64,000 nucleotides of DNA from UKL13-2 sp038206765. Its GTDB lineage: Bacteria > Pseudomonadota > Gammaproteobacteria > Burkholderiales > Usitatibacteraceae. How positions within the stretch are numbered: the first letter of the stretch is position 1; each line of letters opens with the position of its first letter. Positions 9,650 through 18,127 of this stretch are shown one piece after another. The stretch is from NCBI GenBank assembly GCA_038206765.1, contig JBBRAM010000017.1:13565-77564 (forward strand), read 5' to 3'. The notes beneath the pieces are model-generated. The model was not told the DNA's origin. It saw only the letters and a list, made by a program, of their open reading frames with translations, and ran no database searches. The translations under genes and the position numbers were made by a program.

Positions 9650-9910
9650 CTAACCGCCGCTTAGCGCCGCCACAATCATCACCTCGCTCTGCGGTGCAAG
9701 CGGAAAATTTAAATCCCGTTGCAGATCCAGATCAACAAAAAATTTAATATGCGCCCTCACCCGCCCCTGCTCATCGATCATATGAAAGCGGATGCCGGGG
9801 TACTGACGATCAAGGTCGAGCAGCAATTCAGCCAGTGATTTACCGTCGCCTATGACATTGCGGCTCCCGCCGGTGTAATCAACCAGCGGCGTGGGCAAAT
9901 TTACGTTCAT
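9650..9910 (-). CDS. MoaD/ThiS-family ubiquitin-like sulfur carrier
   Basis: This is an 86-residue beta-grasp protein ending in Gly-Gly, the hallmark of MoaD/ThiS sulfur carriers, whose C-terminus is adenylated and thiocarboxylated. Supporting blocks are LPTPLVDYTGG, SLAELLLDLDRQYPGIRFHMID, the RVRAHIKFFVD strand and VMIVAALSGG at the end. The start chosen is the ATG at 9908-9910. The same frame continues upstream without a stop to 10159 and includes part of a sialidase-like protein, so in this genome the protein may be made as a fusion. MoaD-like genes beside BNR/sialidase-like genes are a pairing I recall from other proteobacteria. The partner enzyme is not in the window. Confidence 0.75.
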   Translation of the reverse strand: MNVNLPTPLVDYTGGSRNVIGDGKSLAELLLDLDRQYPGIRFHMIDEQGRVRAHIKFFVDLDLQRDLNFPLAPQSEVMIVAALSGG

Positions 9911-10159
9911 CAAGCGATCGATTTCGATGATCCGTAATCTGGTCGCTGGTCGACACGAAGTGGGTATCAGTGCAGCCGATTCCAACGCGTAAATATGCGG
10001 CAAATGCTGAATCAGGCAACACCAATTTTCGCCCTCATCAAAGCTCGCCCAAACCTCACCGCTGGTCGTGCCGAAATAGAGGCCGACTGGATCATGCAGA
10101 TCGGCACACATCGCTTGGCGTTTAACGGTGAACCACGCTTGTGCTTTTGGTAGGCCCAT
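9911..10159 (-). pseudogene. C-terminal remnant of a BNR/sialidase-like propeller protein, in frame with MoaD
   Basis: About 83 codons read like the last blades of an exo-alpha-sialidase-type beta-propeller: MCADLHDPVGLYFGTTSGEVWAS followed by DEGENW, an Asp-box-like motif, then HLPHIYALE. The upstream part of the gene is missing: the sequence stops at an insertion-sequence end at 10160. No stop codon separates this remnant from the MoaD frame. The original stop has been lost, or the frame was always fused. Only the tail remains, so it is scored as a pseudogene fragment. Confidence 0.6.
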
Positions 10160-10216
10160 TGTTGAATTTCACCCAGAATTGACCCTCCGGGGGGTCAATT
10201 TTAAGTGAAAATCAAC
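10160..10216. mobile_element. Palindromic insertion-sequence end (solo hairpin)
   Basis: A 57-base near-perfect inverted repeat: the left arm begins TGTTGAATTTCACCC (10160) and the right arm ends GTGAAAATCAACA (10216). About 22 of 26 positions pair, with a small CCGG-rich centre. The terminal TGTTGAWTTTCAC type sequence resembles ends I associate with IS21-like elements. No transposase belonging to it is nearby. It sits exactly between a truncated sialidase remnant and a truncated ilvD remnant, so it marks an old insertion or deletion junction. Confidence 0.55.
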
Positions 10217-10335
10217 AGTCCCCACCAACTTAAAGTATTTCCCCAACACTCGTCGCGTATACCTTGGCTTCGGCTGTATCCAAGACGCCCGCCGCTTCGC
10301 CAGTTCTTCGTCATTCACATTCAGTTGCACCTTAA
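10217..10335 (-). pseudogene. ilvD: 3' remnant of ilvD (dihydroxy-acid dehydratase)
   Basis: On the minus strand about 38 codons read like the C-terminus of dihydroxy-acid dehydratase: NVNDEELAKRRASW, then QPKPRYTRRVLGKYFKLVG. This is the characteristic IlvD end (DEEL.RR...W.....RY.RGVL.KY.KLV). The fragment is cut on its 5' side by the region preceding the IS110 element. On its 3' side it runs into the palindromic IS end at 10216, where translation would stop within the repeat. It is too short to function. A complete ilvD must lie elsewhere if the host makes branched-chain amino acids. Confidence 0.7.
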
Positions 10336-10339
10336 AGTA

Positions 10340-10588
10340 CCTTAAAGGTGTCTACTCTCCGAATTTGCGAGATGCTGGATTCGGCAATCCGGCGTAGGAT
10401 ACGCGTTGACGGGGGTGTGGCTCAAGGGGCCCGCCCGGTTGGCAACAATCTGGCTCACTCTGAATTGCCGCCCCCGTCATCCGCATCGTCTAGGACGCCT
10501 GACGGGATGATGCCAGCGGTTGTGGCTGTCGAGTAGGCATGGCGCACAGACGATTTCTTGTCGTCTTGCTTTGCACGAAAGGGCTGCT
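10340..10588 (+). other. 5' non-coding end of the IS110 element, possible bridge-RNA region
   Basis: About 250 bases between the ilvD remnant and the transposase ATG hold no ORF of note but strong complementarity. GACGGGGG near 10408 can pair with CCCCCGTC near 10472. GCATCGTC near 10483 can pair with GATGATGC near 10506. IS110-group elements are known to express a structured bridge RNA from this end. That this segment does so is inference from position and fold potential only. The left boundary of the element is not resolved. Confidence 0.35.
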
Positions 10589-11797
10589 ATGCAAACCCAA
10601 TTGAACGTCGCCATTGATGTGGGCAGTGTCATGCACCGCGTCGCCATTGGCTTAAGCACCGGTACAGCCATCGACGAGTTTGACTGTCCGCACACGTCGA
10701 CCGGCATCAGCGATTTCTTCACCCGCGTCAATCAACACCGCGAGCAGCATGGGGCCACCGTATCGGTCGCCATGGAAGGCTTTGGCGGCTATGCCAGACC
10801 GCTGGATAACCAAATCCTCGCCCAAGGCTGGCAGCTCTACGCGGTCAACAACCTCAAGTTCGCCCGCTTCAAAGAAATCTTCCCTGCCCCGGCCAAGACC
10901 GATGCTATCGACGCCAAACGCATGCTGCAACTCATGCAGGTGCGTTCGGATCAGCCGATTGCACGCGCGGTGCTACAGGAAGTCGCGCCAATCGACGACA
11001 CCCATCAACAACTCAAGGCACTCACGCGTCGGCGCAAGCTCATGGTCGAAGAACGCACGGAAGTCAGCCTGCGCATGCAAGCCGAGTTGCTCGCGGTCGC
11101 GCCTGGCCTACTCGCCATCACCGGTCGTGCCGATAACCTCTGGTTTCTCAACTTCCTGACGTGCCGGGCTGATCTACGCAAGCTTGCCACTGTGCGTCGA
11201 TCAACGCTGCTACAAATCGAGGGCATTGGTGTGAAGTTCGCTGGCGAGATTGGCGGCTGGCAGGAGAGTGCCACCTTCGCGCCATCCGTTGAGTGGGCGG
11301 GTGTCATGATTCTGGAGGATGCCAAGCGCATGCTGGCGCTGCGTGATCGCATTGATGCGCTGGATCGGCAAATTGCCGGATTAGCTGAACAATCTGCCAT
11401 CGCGAAACGGCTCCGGTCGATGCCTGGCTTTGGCGTCATCACGGCCAGCGAAGTGGCGAGCGAGATCGCCAACATTGCGCGCTTTCAGACGGAGGCCTCG
11501 CTGGCGGTTTACCTAGGTGTGGCACCGCTGGACAAGAGCTCGGGTAAACGCAGCTCGGCGAAGCTGCCGCGACAGGTCAACCCGAGGGCGCGCAATGCGA
11601 TGCTGATCGCCACCATTCAGCACATGCGCCAAGTGCCAGAGTCTCGTGCGTTCTACGACCGCAAACGCGAGCAAGGCAAGTCACACATGCAAGCCACACG
11701 GGCGCTGGCCAGACATTTGGTGCGTGTTATCTTCACCATGATCAAAAATGACCGAGACTATCGAATCAAGGCGCTAAAAACTTCAGAAAACACTTGA
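10589..11797 (+). mobile_element. IS110-family transposase (DEDD/serine recombinase)
   Basis: This 402-residue transposase has the N-terminal DEDD RuvC-like domain (first Asp at residue 10 in AIDVG, Glu63 in AMEGFGG, Asp105 and Asp108 in KTDAIDAK). It also has the C-terminal Transposase_20 domain (SMPGFGVITASEVASEI) followed by the VYLGVAPLDKSSGK block that carries the family's catalytic Ser. The frame is open from 10520, but ATG 10589 starts the conserved MQTQLNVAIDVG. The ORF looks intact, so the element could still be active. IS110 elements usually lack long terminal inverted repeats, and I could not fix its ends. Confidence 0.9.
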
Positions 11798-12021
11798 AAT
11801 TTCTGGAGGGATGTTCAGGGTCAATATTTTCAAACCTGTAACTCGCCTTTGCTTTCAAAAGCAAAAATCGGATATGACACCATTATATTTACATAAAAAA
11901 ACAGGCACAAGCACCCAAGCCATTCTACGAACATTTATGCCTCAAACGCCGAACCAGTACTAGCATTCGTGATGCAGAAACCGCGCAAAATCAACGCAAC
12001 AAAATCTGTTGTGCGATCAGT
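11798..12021. other. Non-coding region after the IS110 transposase
   Basis: These 224 bases are lower in GC than their surroundings. They should contain the right end of the IS110 element shortly after its stop. I see no gene and no clear inverted repeat, and the boundary with older host sequence cannot be placed by eye. Confidence 0.4.
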
Positions 12022-12193
12022 TGGCATGGGCCATCATCAGGCGTTGCGTCCAAGCCGATTGTGACTTTGGGTTCGCCGGATAGCCGACGGCATCAGTGAG
12101 GCCGCGAACCGAGATGCGGTCTAGTACTTAAGGAATCCGCATCAAACCTGTGAACGCAGCCACGAGTGCGAGGTATAAAAGTTCTGTTTTCAT
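12022..12193 (-). pseudogene. MAPEG-family membrane protein pseudogene
   Basis: A ribosome-binding site (AAAGGGGA) and ATG at 12191-12193 open a frame that reads MKTELLYLALVAAFTGLM. It then hits a TAA stop where family members have the Tyr of the WIPY motif (here RIP-stop). After the stop the same frame continues as VLDRISVRGLTDAVGYPANP, then QSAWTQRLMMAHAN, the typical MAPEG N-terminal half. A TGA follows at about codon 56, and the rest of the protein is not found. MAPEG proteins are membrane enzymes of the eicosanoid/glutathione type. This copy has two nonsense changes and a lost 3' half next to the IS110 element, so it is dead. Confidence 0.75.
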
Positions 12194-12301
12194 ACGGTTC
12201 CCCTTTGGCGTTTTACCGTTGAATGATACAACAATTGCTTAATCGCGATAATCACCATCGCCTTACGCCAGACACCGCATGCATTCCCAGCGGACTAGAC
12301 C

Positions 12302-14803
12302 CTAGGCCAACGCCCGAATCGTTGCTAGCGGCGGCGAATCCACCGCTTTACGTGTGCCGAGCAAGCCCGCAATTGCCACGCCAAGGCCACCACCCAAAAT
12401 ACCAATCACCGGAATCCACCAATTGATGACGTATTTCACCTCCAGTACTTTATCGCTCAACAGCGCTGCCAACGACATCGCGCCGACCGATGCGATCAAA
12501 CCGGCTAGCAACCCAATCGCTAAAAATTCGGCGAGTTGGACGACGACCATCTGCTTACGACTTGCGCCCAGCGTCCGCATGATTGCGGCATCGAATACCC
12601 GCTCATCTTGAGTGCTGGCGATCGCCGCGTAGAGAACGACCAGGCCGGCCGCCAAAGCGAACATGAACACATAGCTGACTGCATTCGCCACCTGGTTGGT
12701 GATCGTTCTCACTTGGTTCATGATTGCCGTCAAATCAATCACCGATAGATTCGGAAATTGCTTGATTAAGCCGTTCACTACGGTCTCATTGCCTTCCGCC
12801 AGCTTAAAGCTGGTGATGTAGCTGGCAGGATATTTCTCCAACACACCTGGGCTGGCAATGACAAAAAAATTCGGCTTGAAGCTGCTCCAATCAACCTTGC
12901 GTAAATTAGTCACTTTGCCAGTGAAGCGAGAGCCTGCGATGTCGTAAGTCAGCGTGCTGCCGACAACGATACCGAGGTTTTTAGCCAGACCTTCTTCGAC
13001 TGAAAATTCCTTGTCTTTGGTTTCAGCCTCCCAAAATTTACCGTCAACAATCTGCGTGCCGACCTGCTGTTTCGTCGACCAAGATAGGTTGAATTCACGC
13101 TCGGACGTCCGCTTCGCGCGTTCGTCTTTGTAATCGGACGGGACGACTTTTTTGTCGTTAATTTCCACCAGCCGGCCACGCACCATTGGATACAAATCGG
13201 GCAAATCCATGTTGCGGGTTTTGAAATAATTTTTGACCGCCTCCAACTGATCACTCTGGATGTTGATGACAAAACGGTTTGGCATATCATCACCCACACT
13301 CGCCTGCCAATTGGCGATGAGATCGGTGCGCACCAGCGTCAGCATCAGCATCGCCATCAGCCCCAAGCCAAGGGCCATGATTTGCACCAAACTGCCACCT
13401 GCATGGCGTTTCATGTTGGCAATGCCATAGCGCCAAGAGCCTGAGGTTGCGCCGCGCAAGCCTGATGCCGCGCGGATCAACAACCACCCGGCCAGACCCG
13501 CCACGGCGAGCGCCACCCCAAAGCCACCAACCGCGAACGCACCGAGCTTCAAATCGCCTGCCCGCCAAATAATCAGGCCCGCCAAGGTGGCAAACCCGAG
13601 CAAATAAGCAAAGGTTGCACCGGCATCGAAAGGGTCGAGATCGCGGCGCAACACGCGCAGGGTGGATACCTTTCGGAGCGCTAACAATGGCGGTAAGGTA
13701 AAGCCCAACAACAGCACCATGCCGATCGCCAAACCTTGCAGCGCGGGCATGAATGTTGGGGTGGGAAGCGCAACCGTAAAAATGCCGGAGAGCAAGGCTG
13801 CAAGCCCTGTTTGGGCAATATACCCGGCCACGACACCGAGCACGCAGGCGATTAAACCCAGCGCTAAAAATTGCCATAAATTGAGTTTAAAAATGTCGGC
13901 CTGTGATGCCCCCAGACAACGCATCATGGCCGCGCTATCAAGCTGCCGTTGCGAATACCGGCGTGCCGCCAGTGCCACGGCAACCGATGCCAATATCACC
14001 GACAGTAATGCGGCAAGCCCCAAGAAATTCTGCGAACGCTCCAACGCGACGCGTACCTCGGAGCGCGAATCTTTGACGCTTTCAATCCGCTCGCCGCGTT
14101 GCGTTTGGCCTTTAAAAGTCATCATAAAGGCGTCGATAGATTTTTTATCGCCAGAGAGCAGCAGCCGATATTTGACGCGGCTCCCGACTTGAACCAGATG
14201 CGTGGCTGCAAGATCCCCGCGATTCAACATTGCCCGCGGTGCGATGCCAAAATAATCAAGCACGCTATCGGGTTCTTTGGTGATGATCGCGGCGACCTTA
14301 AATTTTGAATCGCCAATTTTCAATTCATCACCGACCGCAGCGTTGAGGCGCGTGAGCAAAATGTCGGGAACCCATACCGTGCCCGCCGCGGGTATGCCAA
14401 CCGCTTCCCGATCCACGCCGCCCGGCGCATCGGCAATACGAATTTTGCCGCGCAGCGGAAAGCCATCGGTCATCGCTTTAATCTCGGCCAGATTGACGCC
14501 CTGCCCTTTGGCCTCATCGCCCGCAACCATGCTGGGAAAGGTCGTCGTTTCTGCCATGTTGAGCCCGAGGCGGACGGCCTCATCGCGGAATCGTTGCGGC
14601 GTTGGGGCGTCGGTGACAACGACGACATCGGCGGCGATTAATTCGTTGGCTTGGGTGTTCAGCGCAGATTCAACACGATCAGCAAAAAATGAGACGGTGG
14701 TGACGCTGGTAACGGCGATCAATAATGCAACCAATAAGACTTTGGCCTCACCGGATTTGGCGTTGCGACGGAGCAGTTTGAACGCTAATAATAGTTTTTT
14801 CAT
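12302..14803 (-). CDS. ybbP: ABC transporter permease, YbbP-like (two FtsX domains)
   Basis: This 833-residue permease has an N-terminal membrane segment (residues 22-42) followed by a periplasmic domain. Two FtsX-type four-helix modules lie around residues 255-400 and 700-825, with two extra helices between them. The second half contains a further periplasmic domain. It pairs with the ATPase encoded just upstream (14822-15577). In E. coli ybbAP sits divergent to tesA, and the same arrangement is kept here. The system is thought to act at the inner membrane on lipid or lipoprotein substrates, but the substrate is not established. The start is supported by the 18-base spacing from the ATPase stop. 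Confidence 0.9.
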   Translation of the reverse strand: MKKLLLAFKLLRRNAKSGEAKVLLVALLIAVTSVTTVSFFADRVESALNTQANELIAADVVVVTDAPTPQRFRDEAVRLGLNMAETTTFPSMVAGDEAKGQGVNLAEIKAMTDGFPLRGKIRIADAPGGVDREAVGIPAAGTVWVPDILLTRLNAAVGDELKIGDSKFKVAAIITKEPDSVLDYFGIAPRAMLNRGDLAATHLVQVGSRVKYRLLLSGDKKSIDAFMMTFKGQTQRGERIESVKDSRSEVRVALERSQNFLGLAALLSVILASVAVALAARRYSQRQLDSAAMMRCLGASQADIFKLNLWQFLALGLIACVLGVVAGYIAQTGLAALLSGIFTVALPTPTFMPALQGLAIGMVLLLGFTLPPLLALRKVSTLRVLRRDLDPFDAGATFAYLLGFATLAGLIIWRAGDLKLGAFAVGGFGVALAVAGLAGWLLIRAASGLRGATSGSWRYGIANMKRHAGGSLVQIMALGLGLMAMLMLTLVRTDLIANWQASVGDDMPNRFVINIQSDQLEAVKNYFKTRNMDLPDLYPMVRGRLVEINDKKVVPSDYKDERAKRTSEREFNLSWSTKQQVGTQIVDGKFWEAETKDKEFSVEEGLAKNLGIVVGSTLTYDIAGSRFTGKVTNLRKVDWSSFKPNFFVIASPGVLEKYPASYITSFKLAEGNETVVNGLIKQFPNLSVIDLTAIMNQVRTITNQVANAVSYVFMFALAAGLVVLYAAIASTQDERVFDAAIMRTLGASRKQMVVVQLAEFLAIGLLAGLIASVGAMSLAALLSDKVLEVKYVINWWIPVIGILGGGLGVAIAGLLGTRKAVDSPPLATIRALA

Positions 14804-14821
14804 GGAGATTTTATGCCGGGC

Positions 14822-15577
14822 TTACATGGCCATCGCGGCTTGTTCGTCTTCCGTGCTGACGATACCTTCTTCGATCGTCAGCCGCCGTCCGCATCGCGCG
14901 GCAAGATTCAGATCGTGCGTGACCAAAATCAACGTCGTGCCGCGCTCGCGATTTAGTTCAAACAGCAAATCAATCATCGCTCTGCCCGTTTTGGCATCCA
15001 GGTTGCCAGTGGGTTCATCGGCAAACAGGAGCTTTGGTTCGGTCACAAATGCCCGTGCAATCGCCACCCGTTGTTGTTCACCGCCCGATAGCTGCTTCGG
15101 ATAGTGCGTCACCCTAGCCCCCAGGCCAACGCGAACCAAAATCGCCTTGGCACGCGTTTCGGCGTCAACCACCCCCGATAGCTCCAGCGGCAACATCACG
15201 TTTTCGAGCGCAGTTAGTGATGGCAATAACTGAAAAGACTGAAATACAAAGCCGACTAACCTGCCGCGGAGCTTGGCGCGGCCGTCTTCATTGAGCGCAA
15301 ATAAATCTTCACCGTTGATAAACACCTTCCCCTCGGTTGGATTGTCCAATCCGGCCATCAAACCCAGCAGTGTTGATTTACCTGAGCCAGACGCGCCGAC
15401 AACAGCTACCGCTTCGCCAGCACCAACGCTAAAATTAGCGTTGTTAACGATGGTTAGCGTCGTATTGGTGGTGCCATCGGTGGTCGGCACGCGTTTGGAG
15501 AGATGATCGACGCGGATGATGGCGACGGGGCTTGGTGGAATAGGCTTAACAGTCGCGGCAACGTTAGAATCAGGCAT
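14822..15577 (-). CDS. ybbA: ABC transporter ATP-binding protein, YbbA/LolD-like
   Basis: This 251-residue ATPase of the MacB/LolD class partners with the FtsX-type permease downstream. Visible motifs are Walker A GASGSGKST, the Q-loop VFQSFQLLPSLTALENV typical of LolD/YbbA proteins, the signature LSGGEQQRV, and Walker B LLFADEPTGNLD with the switch His in LVTHD. The N-terminal 20 residues are a Pro-rich extension. The gene is read away from tesA, and the 195-base gap between them should carry both promoters. Confidence 0.93.
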   Translation of the reverse strand: MPDSNVAATVKPIPPSPVAIIRVDHLSKRVPTTDGTTNTTLTIVNNANFSVGAGEAVAVVGASGSGKSTLLGLMAGLDNPTEGKVFINGEDLFALNEDGRAKLRGRLVGFVFQSFQLLPSLTALENVMLPLELSGVVDAETRAKAILVRVGLGARVTHYPKQLSGGEQQRVAIARAFVTEPKLLFADEPTGNLDAKTGRAMIDLLFELNRERGTTLILVTHDLNLAARCGRRLTIEEGIVSTEDEQAAMAM

Positions 15578-15772
15578 TTGGTGAATGGTCAGTTCTTATT
15601 GGGGTGGATGGGCGAGTGAATGTAGGGGTAGATAAAGGAGCAGATGGCGGTTAGCGTGGTTGAATTCGTCATTGTCAGCGCCACCTTAGATAATGTCATC
15701 ATAGCGGGTGTCAAAAACAATATTTCGCCCGTTAAGCGTTTTTAAAAGTTCTTGCTAAGGGTTTAAGGATCT

Positions 15773-16660
15773 ATGGTTAACGTTGCACGTTTTTATTTGT
15801 TTTCAAGGGCTTGGCTTAGAATTTCCAACGCATTCTCCGAAGCCATCTTGGCCGTGAAAATGACGGCAATAACGGTGACAACGACAACAGCTCTGACAGC
15901 GGCGCTGGTGCTTGCGTTCCCCGCATTTGCGAGCAACACTACCAGCGGTGCTGCTCTCGACGTGCCCAAGCATGTCAGCACCAGTAGCCTCAAAGCAAGC
16001 CCCGCAGTGACCAAAGAACGAATCATGGTGTTCGGTGACAGTTTATCGGCAGCATATGGCATCAATGTGGCGGACGGATGGGTTGCGTTGATGGCGGCGC
16101 GGCTGCAGCCGCGCGGGGTGGAAGTTGTCAACGCGAGCATTAGCGGCGAAACCTCGAGCGGTGGCTTGGCACGGATTAAGGCCGATTTGGCGAGTATCAA
16201 GCCGAGCATCGTCTTGCTGGCACTAGGCGCGAATGACGGCTTACGCGGCTTGCCAGTCGCAGCGATGCAAAAAAACCTCAATGCGATCGTTACCGCGTGC
16301 CGGGCGGCAGGTGCGCGTGTGGTGGTGATTGGCATTCAAATCCCACCAAATTATGGAACTGATTACACCAAAAATTTTAATGCCGTGTTCCCAGCCTTAG
16401 CAACGCAAAATAGCGCGCCGCTCGTTGCGTTTTTGCTTGATGGTGTCGCCGATAAATTGGAGCTCTTCCAAGCGGACCGTTTGCATCCTGTGGCCGCCGC
16501 ACAGCCGCGGGTGTTGCAAAATGTGATGCCCGCCGTGGAGCTAGCGCTAAAAAAATCACCCACAAAAGCCATCAAAACGACCCACACCACCGATTCCACC
16601 CATACAACCCATACCGCACCTACCACCCACCCCACCCCTCCCCCACCGACAACAAAATGA
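15773..16660 (+). CDS. tesA: Periplasmic SGNH hydrolase, TesA-like arylesterase/lysophospholipase
   Basis: This is a secreted multifunctional esterase, thioesterase and lysophospholipase. The SGNH blocks are present: GDSLS with Ser90, the Gly in block II, GANDG with Asn154, and DRLHP with Asp235 and His238. A signal segment lies at about residues 31-54. The annotated ATG adds a hydrophilic leader of about 28 residues, so a GTG or ATG near 15854-15860 may be the true start. The last 35 residues are a Thr/His/Pro tail with repeated HTT units, not part of the TesA fold and probably a repeat expansion. Its stop overlaps the start of mnmH (ATGA). Confidence 0.9.
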   Translation: MVNVARFYLFSRAWLRISNAFSEAILAVKMTAITVTTTTALTAALVLAFPAFASNTTSGAALDVPKHVSTSSLKASPAVTKERIMVFGDSLSAAYGINVADGWVALMAARLQPRGVEVVNASISGETSSGGLARIKADLASIKPSIVLLALGANDGLRGLPVAAMQKNLNAIVTACRAAGARVVVIGIQIPPNYGTDYTKNFNAVFPALATQNSAPLVAFLLDGVADKLELFQADRLHPVAAAQPRVLQNVMPAVELALKKSPTKAIKTTHTTDSTHTTHTAPTTHPTPPPPTTK

Positions 16661-17802
16661 GTGACCACACCGTAGCGCCTCCATTAGCGAGTCCTTTAGC
16701 GAACCCTGCGGAAGGTCGCGCCAATAGCCACTCTAGCCATTATCCAAGTGTCCAGCCGCTGCCGTTGAGCAGCGCCGATCTCGCCAAATTTGATGCGATC
16801 ATTGATACCCGCAGCCCGGCAGAATTCGCCCTTGATCATGTGCCCGGTGCGATCAATTGCCCCGTTCTGACCAATGAAGAACGCATCGTCGTTGGCACGC
16901 TGCACAAGCAAGCCTCACCATTTGAGGCCAAAAAAGTTGGCGCGGCAATGGTGGCACGCAATATCGCGCGGCATATCGACGAGCAATTTCGGGACAAACC
17001 CAAGCATTGGAAGCCGCTGATTTATTGCTGGCGCGGCGGCGCACGATCCGGTGCCGCGACCCATATTTTTCGCGCCATCGGCTGGGGTGCGGTGCAGTTG
17101 CAGGGTGGCTATAAAGCGTGGCGGGCACAGGTGGTGAGTGACTTAGAAACCATGCCGAATCAATTTCGCTACGAAGTCATTTGTGGGCGTACCGGCTCAG
17201 GTAAAAGCCGCCTGCTCGAATCGCTTGCCGCGCAAGGCGCGCAGGTGCTTGACCTTGAGAAACTCGCCGCTCATAAAGGCTCGGTGCTGGGAAATCTGCC
17301 AGACCAGCCGCAGCCCGCGCAAAAAATGTTGGACAGCCGCATTTGGGCAGAGCTCTCCCTTTTTGACCCAGCGCGCCCGGTGTTCGTTGAAGCTGAGAGC
17401 AAAAAAATTGGTGTGCTGCGCGTGCCTGACCCGCTAATCCGGGCGATGTGGCAGGGCCGCTGTCATGAAATCATCACCCCTCAGTCGCTGCGGGTTGAGC
17501 TGTTGCACGAAGAATACGCGCATCTCATTGCCGATCAGTCACTGCTGTTTTTCAAACTTGACTGCTTGGCCGCCCTGCATTCCCATGAGCAAATAGCCGA
17601 TTGGAAAAGTATGGCCGTCAACGGACAATGGCATGCATTCGTCGAGAGCATGTTAGCCCGCCACTATGATCCGGCCTATGATCGTTCGATGTTTAAGAAC
17701 TATGCTGGCGTGCCGGATGCCAAGCCAATTCACATTACCGATATTTCTGCGAGTGGATTTAATGCGCAAGCACGTTTATTGAACCGATCGTTTAGCGTTT
17801 GA
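16657..17802 (+). CDS. mnmH: tRNA 2-selenouridine synthase
   Basis: MnmH (SelU/YbbB) replaces sulfur by selenium in 2-thiouridine at the wobble base of tRNAs for Lys, Glu and Gln, through a geranylated intermediate, using selenophosphate. At 381 residues it has an N-terminal rhodanese domain with the active Cys124 in YCWRGGARSG. A P-loop domain follows, with Walker A GRTGSGKS at 177-184. The first 37 residues form a longer leader than in E. coli. The gene is translationally coupled to tesA. Selenophosphate synthetase (selD) is not in the window; its presence elsewhere would confirm selenium use. Confidence 0.94.
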   Translation: MSDHTVAPPLASPLANPAEGRANSHSSHYPSVQPLPLSSADLAKFDAIIDTRSPAEFALDHVPGAINCPVLTNEERIVVGTLHKQASPFEAKKVGAAMVARNIARHIDEQFRDKPKHWKPLIYCWRGGARSGAATHIFRAIGWGAVQLQGGYKAWRAQVVSDLETMPNQFRYEVICGRTGSGKSRLLESLAAQGAQVLDLEKLAAHKGSVLGNLPDQPQPAQKMLDSRIWAELSLFDPARPVFVEAESKKIGVLRVPDPLIRAMWQGRCHEIITPQSLRVELLHEEYAHLIADQSLLFFKLDCLAALHSHEQIADWKSMAVNGQWHAFVESMLARHYDPAYDRSMFKNYAGVPDAKPIHITDISASGFNAQARLLNRSFSV

Positions 17803-18127
17803 GACTAAGTGCGGTTATTTCTATTTTGGCTTTAGCTGGTTGGCCTTTTGTGCTGGCATCGCGCCGGCGCCAACGCAAAAGCTCAAACTGTCTCAATGTT
17901 GCAACACCCGCTCTTGCTTAACTGCCTATTTGCTACGTCTGTTAATTCAAAGCCGTTACAATAAAAACACGATAGAAACAAAGCGGCGGATTATCGTTGT
18001 CAACCAACGCTACCAACAACGCCGTCGAAATGCAGCTGAAAGACAACCCGTTGCGATCCCAGCCAGCTCCAGAAATCAACATAAAAACGCCACAACCCAA
18101 AACACAACTTAAACCAAGGGAAATGCT
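17803..18127. other. Intergenic region before the TonB receptor
   Basis: About 325 bases. A long imperfect stem (CTTTTGTG near 17841 against CGCAAAAG near 17874) could act as a terminator for mnmH but lacks a T-run. A TACAAT hexamer at about 17957, followed by an AT-rich stretch, may be the -10 of the receptor promoter; no convincing -35 is seen. The gap ends in AAGGGAAATGCT just before the start codon, which supplies a Shine-Dalgarno. Confidence 0.35.

Noticed and set aside
14277..15104. 275-codon plus-strand frame
   Set aside because: Antisense to ybbP and ybbA, whose motifs are clear on the other strand.
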